Source of the DNA: Phycisphaerae bacterium
GTDB taxonomy: Bacteria > Planctomycetota > Phycisphaerae > UBA1845 > JAFGLZ01
Direction: 5' to 3'
Length of the DNA stretch: 44,187 nt
NCBI GenBank assembly: GCA_016927755.1
Contig: JAFGLZ010000264.1
Location: forward strand, 1-44,187
The translations under genes and the position numbers were made by a program. Below, piece by piece: positions 25,301 through 32,651 of the stretch (position 1 is the stretch's first letter; the number at the start of each line of letters is the position of its first letter). The notes under the pieces are model-generated. The model worked only from the letters and a program-made list of their open reading frames with translations. It was not told the DNA's origin and did no database searches.

Positions 25301-27051
25301 TGGGCGCTGGAGGCGTCCTGGGCTATCAGGACGCCACCGCACGGGCGCAGGATGCGGTAGAGCTCGCGCCCGGAGAGGTCGCCGGGCTTGCCGGCGATGA
25401 CGACGATGTCGGCGAAGTAGGGCGCTAGTGGCAGTTGGGTCACGTCGTCGACGCTCACGATCGCCACGCGGGGGCCGTAGAGGTCGGTTTGCATGAGCTT
25501 GCTTCGGGCCTCAGCCGCTTGATTCTCGCCTTGGACGGCTTGGACGACGTGAAGTTTGCTGTTCATGGCGAGGGCGGCGGCGAGGGCGGGATCGGTCGAG
25601 CCGGCGATGAGTGCGTATCCCGATCGCTTGCCGGACTGCTTGAGGATCTTTTTGGCGGAGGTCGTTGCTTGGTTCGGGATGGTCAGCCGCCAGTCGGGTG
25701 AGTCGTCGACGGTTCGTGGTCCGCCGCCGACGGGGCCGAAACAGGCGACGATGCCCTGGTCGGTGGAGACGACGACGCTTCCTCGGGCGACGGCCAGGCC
25801 GCGGACGGGGCCGGGGATGTCGCGGGTTTGATACCACTTGTTCTGGCCGGTCCTAGCGTCGAGGGCGGTGACCATGGCCTTGCCGCCGATGAGGAGGAGG
25901 TTACCAGCCAGGGCCATGCTGTAGACGCGCGGGTGCGGCGCGGTCCACTTGACGGCCTTGGCGGGGGGCTTTTTGGCTCGCAGGGCGGCCAGGTCGTACG
26001 CGGCGGCCTCGCCGTTGCCGACGGCAAAGAGCGTATCGCCAGCGACGAGGACGCGGTGTTTGCCCTCGAGGACGAAGACGGGCTGGTTGGTTTTGACGTC
26101 GTAGGCGACCATGCCGTCCTTGGGTAGGTAGGGGCACTCACCGACGTAGGACTCGCTGGTTCCTCGGATCTCGCGCGTGGGGTTGAAGTACAGTCCGGCG
26201 CCGGTGGTCAGCCAGCAGCCGCCTCGCTTGGCGTCGTACCAGTTTCGATGCGGCCAGCAGTAGAGGAACTTGCCTGAGTGGCGGTCGAAGGCGGCGGGGC
26301 AGCTCCGGCCTGTGGGCACGAGGAGGACGTCATCGGAGACGGCCAGGTAGCCTTGGGGGGCGACGCCGGAGAAGCCGGTTGCGCCGGGGTGGGGGAGTTC
26401 GACGTATTGGACGCCGGTGGAGTCGTTTCTCCAGCGGACCTTGCCGGTCTTGGCGTCGAGGGCGTAGACGTAGATGCCCTCGGTGGGCCACATTCCGGCG
26501 ACGGTGTAGACGAGGTCGTCGCAGACGATCACGCCGCTTCGGAGGGGCCATCGGGAGACCATTCGGCCGTTGCCGATGAGGAGGTCGTCGGCGGGGGCTG
26601 CTCGGAATCGCCAAACGAGGTTTCCTTTCTCGGCGTCGAGGCAGTAGACGCAGCCGTCGTCGGAGGCCACGTAGATTCTGCCGTCGGCGACGGCCGGGGC
26701 GAATCGGAGTGGTCCTCCGGTGGTGAAGCGCCAGAGGACCCTTCCCGAGGCGATGTTCAAGGCGCGGACGGTGTCGTCGGCGGACGAGCAGAAGAAAACG
26801 CGTCCGTCGGCGACGACGGGTTGCGGGGCGTAGTCGAAGTCCAGGCGGGTGGCCTCCTTGCCGGGCTCGGTCCACGCGGGTCTGGGGGTGTGGGCGGGTT
26901 GAAAGACCCATTGGCCGCGGAGCGGCAGCTTGAGCGTCTCGGTGGAGATGCTTGATCGGGCGGGATCGCCCTTATGCTGGGGCCAGTCCTTGGCCTGGGT
27001 TTGCGCGACGAGGAGGAACTGCGTTAGCAGAGAAACCAGGGCGATTCTCAT
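22393..27051 (-). CDS. Giant exported PQQ-propeller protein with methyltransferase-like, CBM9, PA14 and malectin-like domains
   Basis: A 1552-residue protein. MRIALVSLLTQFLLVAQTQA is a signal peptide, and GGAAAGGA lies just before the ATG at 27051. A first PQQ-type beta-propeller (about 20-450) has blades such as GRVFFCSSADDTVRALN and VYCLDAEKGNLVWRF. Residues about 470-590 look like a Rossmann methyltransferase fold (GYALIAGSTDPALAAALA ... GRELYRILRPCGGVLIAQD). A second propeller runs to about 1015. A CBM9-like domain (about 1114-1280, with MTVDGKLDPSLIAGG and DDSWEVYLSDRS), a PA14-like domain (about 1290-1395) and a malectin-like domain (about 1445-1552, VRLHFAETDD) follow. The CBM9, PA14 and malectin domains bind carbohydrates in other proteins. 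The role here is unknown; extracellular glycan sensing or processing is inferred. It is followed downstream by a REP element. Confidence 0.85.
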   Translation of the reverse strand: MRIALVSLLTQFLLVAQTQAKDWPQHKGDPARSSISTETLKLPLRGQWVFQPAHTPRPAWTEPGKEATRLDFDYAPQPVVADGRVFFCSSADDTVRALNIASGRVLWRFTTGGPLRFAPAVADGRIYVASDDGCVYCLDAEKGNLVWRFRAAPADDLLIGNGRMVSRWPLRSGVIVCDDLVYTVAGMWPTEGIYVYALDAKTGKVRWRNDSTGVQYVELPHPGATGFSGVAPQGYLAVSDDVLLVPTGRSCPAAFDRHSGKFLYCWPHRNWYDAKRGGCWLTTGAGLYFNPTREIRGTSESYVGECPYLPKDGMVAYDVKTNQPVFVLEGKHRVLVAGDTLFAVGNGEAAAYDLAALRAKKPPAKAVKWTAPHPRVYSMALAGNLLLIGGKAMVTALDARTGQNKWYQTRDIPGPVRGLAVARGSVVVSTDQGIVACFGPVGGGPRTVDDSPDWRLTIPNQATTSAKKILKQSGKRSGYALIAGSTDPALAAALAMNSKLHVVQAVQGENQAAEARSKLMQTDLYGPRVAIVSVDDVTQLPLAPYFADIVVIAGKPGDLSGRELYRILRPCGGVLIAQDASSAQALIAQTGAPAKEIVNDGKGHPMIVRGPLPGAGEWRHQWADGGRSGIGQESRLTAPLELLWFGGPGPDRMMDRHYGSSPPLSVAGRVFVTGEHDLIAYDAYNGRELWARPMRGVGKRGAMWGAANIVADDDMLYVTIGSACYRIDQATGQLAATFAMPEPVSKEPFEWSYVEVAGDLLLGCCSRNSVIFALDKRTGSLRWQWQPRYRVPATTIAFGDGRLYCLDLQPPDEKARRRGIFKPLARELVALNLTDGKEIWRQEGVPKVPTEGVQFARGVVAVYANAAYDAATGKNLWQKAVAPERPPLILGDWLIAQPNAYRLRTGEQRMTADATTGREVPWEYIQSYGCGGVAGCQTMLFFRSAVAGFYDFKTDGTTTFGGIRVGCSINMIAAAGLAIVPETSSGCPCSYNFQTSLALAPVAEAKPDAWFVFAGQSVEAGLSRARINFGAPGDRLDPDGTRWLSIPRPILRGAVPIKVNVSSDKAEFYVHPREDDLAGLDKPWLYASGVRNPGRITVDLLGVRPIVAPKCDKPMTVDGKLDPSLIAGGAHAPIPLTFTYGMRRKANLYLRHDNDNLYVAIQCRAEPPKDGKNQWAQQCTGQDARVWEDDSWEVYLSDRSRKKCVHLGVSASGARFDGVWDYDAYDPLRALDRKWNGPWKSAAATDDKTMTVELAVPLQVLQDAGLKPSELYLNVLGTGPGALGSPDFLSVQPDGFCVQWRGFVASPADGAYTFTIRSDQQATLSTGDKVLINHKGTGKPTESSATLPMKAGQRVPIEMVYTAARGPALAQLFWSGPSTPKAIVPSAALYTADGKPGGLTATYSNQWFEEPILERIDPTIAFDWPHEDPLKAPRAELIRHGGQRPRRCETFMPLAFEQPKVPGTYTVRLHFAETDDAKPGQRLFDVKIQDKPVLQAFDVAQQAGGRNRPVIKECKNVSVGKDARIAIELTPSGAGTNKDKTPTVSAMEIIAE

Positions 27052-27328
27052 GGTCGTCCTTTCCATTGTGGGGTGAGATGCCGGGCATCGAGTCGCCGGG
27101 CTGACGCGTAGGGTCCGGGATTCGTCGGCCAGCGTCAATGGCGAAGGGTGGTTCGGACCGGCGGGCTGGGCTCGGCGAGGCGGCGCATCCGGTGCCGAGG
27201 GGCGTCTCACGTTCGTGCGGGCGGCTGATGTTCAAGCGGCGTGTTTGCCGATACTTGGCTAGGGACCGGGATTGGGCCCGAGGTGGCGGATGGTCGTCAT
27301 CGGTTTTTGCGGAATCGGCTGCAGGCCC

Positions 27329-27358
27329 TTGACATAGAGGGACCTTGCAGCAAGGATA
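27329..27358 (+). promoter_or_regulatory. Candidate cspA promoter
   Basis: TTGACA at 27329-27334 is consensus, but the best -10 (AGGATA, 18 bp on) is poor. If used, it would give the cold-shock gene a leader of about 220 bases; long structured leaders are common for cold-shock genes. The rest of 27052-27587 shows no gene. Confidence 0.3.
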
Positions 27359-27587
27359 CACGAGAGTTCGTAGAGTAAGAAGGACCGGCGGTGGCTTGCG
27401 GAGGAGTTTCCGGCGCCGTCGGCGGACCCGGGAGGCATCCGGGTCGGTTTGCGGAACGTATCAGGCATTGTCCCCTCGTTGCGAGAGTTTCAGACCATTT
27501 CGGTCGTACCCACCTCGTGGTTCGTCGAGCATGCCTGCATGTGTCCTGCAAATCCTGCGCGCCGAGTGAGTAAGAAGGAGCCTGTTC

Positions 27588-27788
27588 ATGGCTACCGGTA
27601 GAGTGAAGTGGTTCAACGACAGCAAGGGATTCGGTTTCATCGAGGTCGACGACGGCACGGACGCATTCGTCCACCACAGCGAGATTCAGGGAACCGGGTA
27701 CAAGAGCCTGGCTGAAGGGGAGACGGTGGAGTTCGAGATCACGCAGGGGGAGAAAGGCCCCAAGGCGGTCAACGTGCGGAAGGTATAG
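27588..27788 (+). CDS. Cold-shock-domain protein (CspA family)
   Basis: A 66-residue single cold-shock domain that binds single-stranded RNA and DNA and melts RNA secondary structure. RNP1 is KGFGFIEV (about 14-21) and RNP2 is DAFVHHSEI (about 26-34). The length matches the family. AAGGAG at 27575-27580 gives an ideal 7-base spacing to the ATG. A strong intrinsic terminator follows 28 bp after the stop, so it forms its own transcription unit. The paralogue number in the genome is unknown, so no specific csp letter is given. Confidence 0.96.
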   Translation: MATGRVKWFNDSKGFGFIEVDDGTDAFVHHSEIQGTGYKSLAEGETVEFEITQGEKGPKAVNVRKV

Positions 27789-27816
27789 CCCCGCACATCA
27801 GGTTTGGCGACAATGG

Positions 27817-27848
27817 CCGCGTCGTCCGGTGGACGGCGCGGTTTTTTT
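27817..27848 (+). terminator. Intrinsic terminator of the cold-shock gene
   Basis: CCGCGTCGTCC, loop GGT, GGACGGCGCGG gives an 11-bp stem with one G-U pair, followed at once by seven T. It is the clearest Rho-independent terminator in the window. Confidence 0.93.
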
Positions 27849-27968
27849 GTCGCCTGTGTGCCGAAGGAGTCGCGTGATGAATGGTCGATGGATGCTCGTG
27901 CTGTCGGGCCTGGTGGCGAATGAAGTTCCTACCCGTCCGAAGGGTGGATTCACAGGAGTCAAGATCCG

Positions 27969-29204
27969 ATGAGCAAGGAGCAAGAAGAGTCTGGCTTCGA
28001 TCGTCGTCGGTTGTTGAAATCCGCGGCGGCACTGGGAGTGGCGGGGAATCTCCCGACGATGGTGTTGCCGGCATCCGGCGCCGAGCGTAGGGCCACCTCA
28101 AGTCGCGCTCGCGGCCAAGTCGTCGCCGTCTACTGCCCGCTCTGGCACCGCTACGATCACATGGACTCATGGCACGGTTACGGTTGGTGCGAGTGGGAGT
28201 TGGTCAAGGGCGCTATCCCTCGGTTCCCGGGCCACTACCAGCCTTTGCGCCCTTCGTGGGGCTTTTTTGACGAGTCGGACCCCAAGTGGTCGCGGCGGGA
28301 GATCGACCTTGCGGCCGATCACGGCATCGACGTGTTTTTGTTCGACTGGTACTGGTACTCGGGGGTGCGCCTCATGGAGGAAGCCCTCGAGAACGGCTTT
28401 CTGAAGGCGCCGAACCGCAACCGGCTGAAGTTCGCCCTGATGTGGGCCAACCACGACTGGAGCGACTACTTTCCCGCCCCGTACGACAAGCCTTGGAACT
28501 CCTGGCTGCCGTCGCGCCACAGCCCAGCGGATCTGGCCCGGGTCATCGACTATTGCATCCACCACTACTTCCGACAACCCAACTACTGGACCGTGGAAGG
28601 TCGGCTGTTCTTCAGCATCTTTGCCCCCGGGCGTTTCATCAATCAACTGGGCGGCGCAGCCAACACGAGGTCGCTTCTGGCGGCGATCGACGGCAAGCTC
28701 GGGCAGGCCGGGCTGCCGCCGGTTCACTGGAACGCGATGACGGGAGACCCGAGACTCGTGGCCCAACTCCAGGAAGCGGGGTTCCGCTCGACCACCACCT
28801 ACAACGTCGTTTACGCGTCGAAGACATCTGCCAACCTTACCCAAGAGTACGACGACCTCATCACGTCGCACGTCCATGCTTGGAAGGGCATGGCGCAGAC
28901 GTCACTCCCGTACTGTCCGGTCGTGACGATGGGCTGGGACGTCACTCCGCGGTGCGAACGCAACGTCAAGTTTCCCTTCGCCAAGACGAATTACCCGTAC
29001 ACTCACGTGGTCGTCGGGAACACGCCGGAGCGCTTCGGGCGTCTCTGCAAGTTGGCCGCCGACTTCGTCGCGGGGGACGCCAAGCGTCCGCCGGCCGTGT
29101 TCGTGAACGCGTGGAACGAGTGGACGGAAGGCTCGTACCTTCTGCCGGAGGAGAAGCACGGCATCGCGTATCTGCAGGCGCTAAAGCGAGCGTGGGGTGG
29201 CTGA
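27969..29204 (+). CDS. GH99/WbsX-like protein with Tat signal
   Basis: A 411-residue protein. DRRRLLKSAAALGVAG (about 10-25) is a twin-arginine signal, so it is exported folded. The mature part matches the WbsX / glycoside-hydrolase-99-like group: VVAVYCPLWHRYDHMDSWHG, WCEWELVKGAIPRFPGHYQP, DHGIDVFLFDWYWYSG, FALMWANHDWSDYF and the C-terminal VNAWNEWTEGSYLLPEE. Related proteins lie in polysaccharide loci and cleave or modify mannose-type glycans; the activity here is inferred. AGGAG at 27954-27958 precedes the start. The gene is less G-skewed than most of the window, so it may be a later arrival. It stands alone between the cold-shock gene and a zinc-ribbon gene. Confidence 0.85.
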   Translation: MSKEQEESGFDRRRLLKSAAALGVAGNLPTMVLPASGAERRATSSRARGQVVAVYCPLWHRYDHMDSWHGYGWCEWELVKGAIPRFPGHYQPLRPSWGFFDESDPKWSRREIDLAADHGIDVFLFDWYWYSGVRLMEEALENGFLKAPNRNRLKFALMWANHDWSDYFPAPYDKPWNSWLPSRHSPADLARVIDYCIHHYFRQPNYWTVEGRLFFSIFAPGRFINQLGGAANTRSLLAAIDGKLGQAGLPPVHWNAMTGDPRLVAQLQEAGFRSTTTYNVVYASKTSANLTQEYDDLITSHVHAWKGMAQTSLPYCPVVTMGWDVTPRCERNVKFPFAKTNYPYTHVVVGNTPERFGRLCKLAADFVAGDAKRPPAVFVNAWNEWTEGSYLLPEEKHGIAYLQALKRAWGG

Positions 29205-29402
29205 TCCTTCAAGTGGGCCAGTAGGCTGGGGTCACGCACCCGCGTGGGGCCGTTACAAACATCTCCAAGAAGCATAATCGCCCGAGCGGCATACCCGTGG
29301 CATATTTGACTTGAGGCGAGGCCCGGCTCACTGAGGGCGGCGGGTCGTTCGTGCCGCCCGCCCGGAGGAGTCCGGAGCTTGCGTCGTTTGCGAGCAGCCA
29401 CG

Positions 29403-29741
29403 ATGAGATGCCCGAGGTGCCTTTCGGAGATGGAAAAGGTCTTCCACAAGGGAGTCGAAGTCGATCGGTGCACGCAGTGCAAGGGCATCTGGTTCGATCG
29501 GATGGAGCATGAGCTGCTCAGAGCCACGGAGGGCTCCGAAATCATCGACACGGGCGACCCGGCGATGGGGCGGAGATACGCCAAGGTGCCGCGGCCGGGC
29601 TGCCCCGTTTGCGGCGTGCTGATGGTCCGGATGGCGGAAGGCGATCACTTCGACGTGTGGTACGACGGGTGCCCCGTCTGTCGGGGCGTGTTTTTCGACG
29701 CCGGGGAGTTCACGAGCTTCAAGGGTCAGGCTCGGGTCTGA
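29403..29741 (+). CDS. Small protein with two TFIIB-type zinc ribbons
   Basis: A 112-residue protein with two zf-TFIIB-like modules. The first has C3-x2-C6 and C23-x2-C26 (MRCPRC, CTQCKGIWFDR). The second has GCPVCGVLM and GCPVCRGVFFDAGE. The repeated pattern CxxCxGxWFD is typical of the family, whose role is unknown, probably nucleic-acid or protein binding. The ATG at 29403 opens with the zinc ligands, as in relatives; an in-frame TTG at 29379 has the better Shine-Dalgarno (GGAGGAG at 29363-29369), so the true start may lie there and add eight residues. Confidence 0.8.
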   Translation: MRCPRCLSEMEKVFHKGVEVDRCTQCKGIWFDRMEHELLRATEGSEIIDTGDPAMGRRYAKVPRPGCPVCGVLMVRMAEGDHFDVWYDGCPVCRGVFFDAGEFTSFKGQARV

Positions 29742-29777
29742 GCGCCTGGTCCGGGAGTCTCGGGCGGATAAGGTCTT

Positions 29778-30020
29778 TCACTTTCTGCCAACGGCGCAGG
29801 CGAATTCCCGGTGGCGATCGACGCCGTTGATGACGCGGACGTCCGCGAATCCCGCGGAAGCCAGGAGGTTTTGGACGTCATCCTCTTCGTAGAGGCGGAG
29901 TCCGTGTCGGACGAACTCGCGATCCTCGAGGTACTTCCTCAAGGTGAAACAGATGGCGAGCACACCGCGTTCCTCGAGCACGCGATGGAGTTCGGAGAAG
30001 GCCTGGCCGACGTCGGACAT
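29778..30020 (-). pseudogene. Remnant of a SAM methyltransferase (C-terminal part only)
   Basis: The 80 codons starting MSDVGQAFSELHRVLEERGV match the C-terminal third of type-11 methyltransferases (…RVLEERGVLAICF, LRLYEEDDVQNLLASAGF). The SAM-binding motif I region is missing, and upstream sequence (to about 30150) is open but unrelated. It therefore looks like a truncated, probably non-functional gene, though a short peptide could still be made. Confidence 0.6.
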
Positions 30021-30265
30021 GCAGACGATCGGCGAGCGTCGATCGTGGGCTCGCGCGTGTGGAGGATCATACCATTTCCGGGGCGTGTTGGTGGGAGGAG
30101 GATGGTCGGGTTCGTGAGCCGCGTGGGGCGTCCGGTCGCGCGCTGGCATGTGTTGGGGCCGCGCTTTTCTTGTATTCCCGAGACGGGCGTGGCATGATAG
30201 GGTCCGCGAAGCACATCCAATTCAGGGCGAGTCCGCCGATGCCGCGGAAGTGGAAGGAGATGACC

Positions 30266-30451
30266 ATGAAGATCAGTCTCGAAGGTTCCCAGGTGAAGTT
30301 CATCCCCGAGACGGACCACGAGAAGGAGAACCTGGACGCGCTCTGGAAGCTCGTTGTCCGATGCGATGAGGACAGCAAGGTGCTCTGTCCGGTCGGTCAG
30401 TACCTGCCCCACGAAGACGAGGCCGCCAGCTTCATCGTTCAGGATCAGTAG
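30266..30451 (+). CDS. Small uncharacterised acidic protein (61 residues)
   Basis: MKISLEGSQVKFIPETDHEK starts a 61-residue protein ending SFIVQDQ. GGAAGGAG at 30252-30259 gives good spacing to the ATG at 30266. It is acidic and predicted soluble, with a central ALWKLVVRCDEDSKVLCPVG stretch. I recognise no named family. It stands alone between the methyltransferase remnant and the M6 protease, with coding-like third positions supporting it as real. Confidence 0.65.
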   Translation: MKISLEGSQVKFIPETDHEKENLDALWKLVVRCDEDSKVLCPVGQYLPHEDEAASFIVQDQ

Positions 30452-30470
30452 TCACGCCGGCACGCGATTT

Positions 30471-32378
30471 CTAGCGGCGACGACGACCGACAGCCAGGAG
30501 CGCGAGGGCCAGCAACGGCGCGGCGAGTGATTCTCCGCCGGCGCTCGAGCACTTGAAGACAGCCGTTACCTGCCGATCGGCGTTCATCAGGATCGTCGTC
30601 GGGTTGTTGGAATCGACGATTGCGTGGTTCGCGTCGCCTGGGAAGTTCGGGTCGTAGACGTCCCAGTGCGAGAAGATTCGGTCGTCTATCGGCTCGCCCG
30701 TGAGCGTGACGATCGTGCCGTCGGGGTACTCAGGCTGGTTGGCGTCGGGCGGATCGGGGGACACCTGGACGCTGCCCCAGGGCTCGTTGATGAAGCCCAG
30801 ATCCAGTCGATACGGAAACGACACGTCGAATGACATCGTCGGACCGCTTGCCGAGACGTTCGTGACGTTCATTCCCAGCGGCGCACCGTTGTAGGCGAGG
30901 TTACTCGGGGTGGTCATGTTGGTGAAGCTCGTCACGTTACCGGCGCGGAAGTAGTCGGAGTCCTGCCCGCTGTTGAGATTGAGCTCGAGGTGTTGGGTGC
31001 CGCCGGCCTCTTCGAGGTCGACCTTGTAGTGCGTCTGGTCGTCGTTGTTGGGACGGCTTTCGTCCACGTGCCAGACCAGCAGGCCGCGGGACGAGCCCGG
31101 CAGGGAGGAGTCGAAGCCGGCGCCTTGACGGTTCTCGATGAGGAAGTACTCGTTCTCGGCGAACGGCCCTTGGAGCTTGTAGACCGACGGGGTGGTGACG
31201 ACCTGGTCGAGCGAATAGGCGCCCGGCCCCGAGATGACGGTGGGCACGACCAGGCCGAGCAGCGTCTTGCACCATGCGCTCGGGAGTGCGGGGCTCGTTC
31301 CGTCATTGCCGTTCCAGCTCCCGCCTGCCATCAGACAGAATCGTCCCGCGCCGCGACTGTCTCCGCCGTAGTCGTAGAGGTCGGGCAGCCCGAGGGAGTG
31401 TCCCATTTCGTGGCAGATGACGCCGATCCGTGTGACGCCCCAAGTGCTTGGGTTAGAGTCTCCGCCGCGCCGGGCCGGCTCGGTTTGATAGACGACCATG
31501 GTTACGCCGTCGTAGTGTGCGAATCCGAAGACCGAGAAGTGCGACCAGATGTAATCCGGGTCGTTTCCTCCGTACTCCTCGCCGCCGCCGGCATGGATGA
31601 CGGTCAGGCCATCGATGGTGCCGTTGTTGTCGCCGTCCATGGTCGAGAAATCGAAATCGAAGCCGTAGTTGGGGTCCTCGAGTCTGGCCAGGGCCTCTTG
31701 AACCATTTGTCCGGGGCGGACGTCGTCGCCCTCGGCGTCGTTGGCGCCGTAGTAGGCGTATCCGTTGTCGAGGGTGACGGGGCCGACGACGGTCGATTGG
31801 ACCGTCACGGCGCCGTAGGTGGCTTGGAGGTAGAAGTCCTTGACCGATCCTTGGGCGCCGTCGTCGGTGTATCCGATCTCATTGAAGAGCGCCTCGTATT
31901 GCTCCTTGGCATAGGGGATGGTCAGGTCGGCGAAGTTGACCAGGACGACAAGGTTGAGGAGGGTCCGGGTCGTCGTGAGCGCCGAGGGTGCGGGCGTCTT
32001 GGCGGCGATCTTGTCGGCCTGACGTTCATCGGCCAGGGCGGCGAGTCGGCTGGTATCGGGTTTTGCGAGGCCGAGCCGTTGGGGATCGACCCGGCCGACG
32101 GCGTGGCTCGTGGGGGCGAGCTTCGTGTCGATCTGGCGGGCATAGACCCACGTGCGATCCGCGGACCGTCGGACGACGGCGTAACCTCGTTCGTCCTCAT
32201 ACCAGTGCGCATGCTCGTCGCCCTTGAGGAAGAGAGTGATCGCGGTTCCGTCCGGCTGAGTCAGCGTGGCGGCGTCGGGGTTGGCCGGGACGGCGCGGAG
32301 TTCTTGGGCATACATCAACAGCGCGATGCAGACGGGGATCAGTGTCGTTGCCCGTCGTCGTCGAGTTGCCGGCGTCAT
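30471..32378 (-). CDS. Secreted M6-family metalloprotease with CTERM-like tail
   Basis: A 635-residue protein starting MTPATRRRRATTLIPVCIAL, with a signal peptide ending near ELRAVPA. The zinc motif is HEMGHSLGLPD (H323, E324, H327, D333), the M6 (immune inhibitor A-like) pattern, followed by LYDYGGDSRG. A propeptide-like N-terminal part and a beta-rich C-terminal part (PYRLDLGFINEPWGSVQVSP) surround the catalytic domain. The tail is CSSAGGESLAAPLLALALLA then GRRRR: a cysteine, a hydrophobic helix and an arginine cluster, resembling MYXO-CTERM-type sorting signals. It probably degrades extracellular protein. It runs against the small acidic gene, with stops about 20 bp apart. Confidence 0.92.
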   Translation of the reverse strand: MTPATRRRRATTLIPVCIALLMYAQELRAVPANPDAATLTQPDGTAITLFLKGDEHAHWYEDERGYAVVRRSADRTWVYARQIDTKLAPTSHAVGRVDPQRLGLAKPDTSRLAALADERQADKIAAKTPAPSALTTTRTLLNLVVLVNFADLTIPYAKEQYEALFNEIGYTDDGAQGSVKDFYLQATYGAVTVQSTVVGPVTLDNGYAYYGANDAEGDDVRPGQMVQEALARLEDPNYGFDFDFSTMDGDNNGTIDGLTVIHAGGGEEYGGNDPDYIWSHFSVFGFAHYDGVTMVVYQTEPARRGGDSNPSTWGVTRIGVICHEMGHSLGLPDLYDYGGDSRGAGRFCLMAGGSWNGNDGTSPALPSAWCKTLLGLVVPTVISGPGAYSLDQVVTTPSVYKLQGPFAENEYFLIENRQGAGFDSSLPGSSRGLLVWHVDESRPNNDDQTHYKVDLEEAGGTQHLELNLNSGQDSDYFRAGNVTSFTNMTTPSNLAYNGAPLGMNVTNVSASGPTMSFDVSFPYRLDLGFINEPWGSVQVSPDPPDANQPEYPDGTIVTLTGEPIDDRIFSHWDVYDPNFPGDANHAIVDSNNPTTILMNADRQVTAVFKCSSAGGESLAAPLLALALLAVGRRRR

Positions 32379-32651
32379 TGTCCCGTCCCTTCCAGAATCG
32401 CTGCTTTCCGCCCGTTCAAGCCTCCACGTGAGGTTGGATGCACCTGGGGCAGACGGCCGTCCCGTGGGCTTGCCTAGGGCAGTCCATGTGGGGTACTTAC
32501 GCTGAGAGAAGTCCCCATTGATTATCATAGCAGCAAGCAAGGCGGAAAGAGTGTCCCGTATCGCCGATGTCGAGTTGACAGGGAGCGGCCGTATCCACCA
32601 TATTGTGTACGCTTAGGGCGGAATCGTGGCCGCGCTTCTGGGGAACGACCG

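Noticed and set aside
30990..32477. 495-codon rightward open frame
   Set aside because: It is the antisense shadow of the M6 protease, which carries the zinc motif.
32575..32606. TTGACA as promoter of the kinase gene
   Set aside because: The nearest -10-like boxes have poor sequence or 18-20 bp spacing; too weak to call.
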